A stretch of 64,000 bases of DNA from Luteimonas yindakuii (GTDB lineage Bacteria > Pseudomonadota > Gammaproteobacteria > Xanthomonadales > Xanthomonadaceae): assembly GCF_004803715.2 (NCBI RefSeq), contig NZ_CP039383.2:1364001-1428000 (forward strand). The letters are read 5' to 3'. Under the pieces are notes generated by a model. That model was given only the letters and a program-made list of their open reading frames with translations, was not told the origin of the DNA and did no database searches. Below are positions 63,153 to 64,000 of this stretch, one piece after another. The position numbers were made by a program, and so were the translations under genes. Position 1 is the first letter of the stretch; each line of letters starts with the position of its first letter.

Positions 63153-63650
63153 TCACGGGGCAGGCGAGCCGCCCTGGGGGGTGTCGATCAGGTCGGCCAG
63201 TTCGAAGCCGTGCTCGCGGGCGGTGGCGAGGTAATCCTCGCGGGTCACCGCGTCGATCCGCGGCTCGCGCGCCAGCAGCCACAGATATTTGCGGTCCGGG
63301 CTGCCGACGAGGCTGATGCGGTACTCCGGGTCCAGCCGCAGGATCCAGTAGTCGCCCTTGGTGAAGGGAATCCAGCGCAGGCCGTCGGGCAGGAAGCTCA
63401 CCTTGAGCCGGCTGTTGGTGTCGTCGACCGGAGTCGCCTCGCCGATGGCTTCCTGCGGCTCGCCCTTGCCGTCGATCGCCCGGTTGGCCACGCGCACCTT
63501 GCCGTCGTCCTGAAGGCTGTAGGTGGCGGTGATGTCGCGGTAGTCCTCGGGCTCGTGGCGCATTGGCAGGCGGGCGATCTCGTACCAGGTACCGAGGTAC
63601 CGCTGCAGGTCGACCGACGGCACGGTGGCGGGTTCGTCGTGGTGGCTCAT
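63153..63650 (-). CDS. Lipocalin, Blc-like, without signal peptide
   Basis: A 165-residue lipocalin with the GTWYEIAR signature at 20-27 and R at the closing motif (WLLAREPRI). Bacterial Blc is usually a lipoprotein; here no signal or lipobox is present, so it is probably cytoplasmic or has lost its export. It may carry lipids or heme. Confidence 0.88.
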   Translation of the reverse strand: MSHHDEPATVPSVDLQRYLGTWYEIARLPMRHEPEDYRDITATYSLQDDGKVRVANRAIDGKGEPQEAIGEATPVDDTNSRLKVSFLPDGLRWIPFTKGDYWILRLDPEYRISLVGSPDRKYLWLLAREPRIDAVTREDYLATAREHGFELADLIDTPQGGSPAP

Positions 63651-63820
63651 CAGGAGTTCTCTTGTGGGGAACGCCCTGTCTAGGCCATCCCGGGTGAACC
63701 GGCCGCATGCATCGGCCGATCTCCCGCCCTCGATGTGATGGCCGCGGCAACGGGTTGGAGGCGCCGCCGCGCTAACGTGAAGGCATCGGGCATGGCCCTG
63801 GATTGAACGAGGTTGTCGCT

Positions 63821-64000
63821 ATGAAGATCTGGATCCAAGCGCTGGCAGCGGGCGTGATCCTGACCGGCTGCTCGGCCGAACGCTGGGCCGAACGCGACGC
63901 GGTGGTGGCATGCGAACGCATGCTTGCGCAGGTGTTGGCCGATTCCGGCTCGGCGGTGATTCCCGAGCCGCAGGCGCAGGCGGCCGAAGGCGACGACGGC
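63821..64000 (+). CDS. Lipoprotein, cut by window end
   Basis: The first 60 codons of a gene with signal MKIWIQALAAGVILTGC, a clear lipobox (LTGC), followed by a charged, then acidic stretch. The rest lies outside the window. Confidence 0.7.
   Translation, partial: MKIWIQALAAGVILTGCSAERWAERDAVVACERMLAQVLADSGSAVIPEPQAQAAEGDDG

Overview
The window is chromosomal DNA of a high-GC gammaproteobacterium, most likely of the Xanthomonadaceae/Lysobacterales (Lysobacter, Luteimonas or Pseudoxanthomonas type). The evidence is the very high GC at third codon positions, the many xanthomonad-type small lipoproteins, a TonB-dependent receptor of the family typical of that group, and several conserved short proteins I associate with it. 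This is a judgement from style and gene content; there is no rRNA, tRNA or other marker to settle it. No CRISPR array, phage structural gene or insertion sequence was seen.

Region 1 (about 0-8.3 kb) is accessory. It opens with a PLD-nuclease/helicase/DUF3427 protein and a small partner, both with lower-GC codon use than most of the window. It continues with a chimeric lipoprotein ORF, a second small lipoprotein and a small membrane protein. It ends with a minus-strand unit that looks like a type VI secretion cargo module: a PAAR protein fused to a HExxH zinc-protease domain, followed by three related lipoproteins (two intact, one broken by a single-base frameshift) that are the natural candidates for periplasmic immunity proteins. 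No secretion-system structural genes are in the window.

Region 2 (8.3-20.3 kb) holds a GAF protein, a DUF3597 protein, an operon of an M20 amidohydrolase with two tandem MFS pumps, a Tat-exported PLP enzyme, an alpha/beta hydrolase, lipoproteins and a diguanylate cyclase. Region 3 (19.5-25.8 kb) is the clearest metabolic unit: a lipoprotein azurin divergent from a norC-norB-norQ-norD nitric oxide reductase cluster. It has two oddities, a NorC with an added second c-heme domain and a 41-residue membrane peptide just before norC.

Region 4 (26-40 kb) is housekeeping and catabolism: a THI5-like binding protein, glutaminase, a DUF4344 metallopeptidase, an OYE-family reductase, a pseudouridine synthase, a membrane-anchored GDPD, a ribbon-helix-helix regulator with a perfect palindrome upstream, a PHB-depolymerase-type esterase and a large TonB receptor. 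Region 5 (40-64 kb) begins with an unusual pair, a Cys-rich protein with an exact metzincin zinc motif and a helical-repeat protein. It continues with RNA modification and repair genes (rlmF, RIO kinase, RluA-type synthase, Fpg/Nei glycosylase, HNH nuclease), a YcgG/DUF1989 pair, a frameshifted ScyD-like gene, a fused double DUF1428 protein, a membrane-anchored Nudix-like protein, a double-receiver diguanylate cyclase and a lipocalin. The last gene is cut by the window end.
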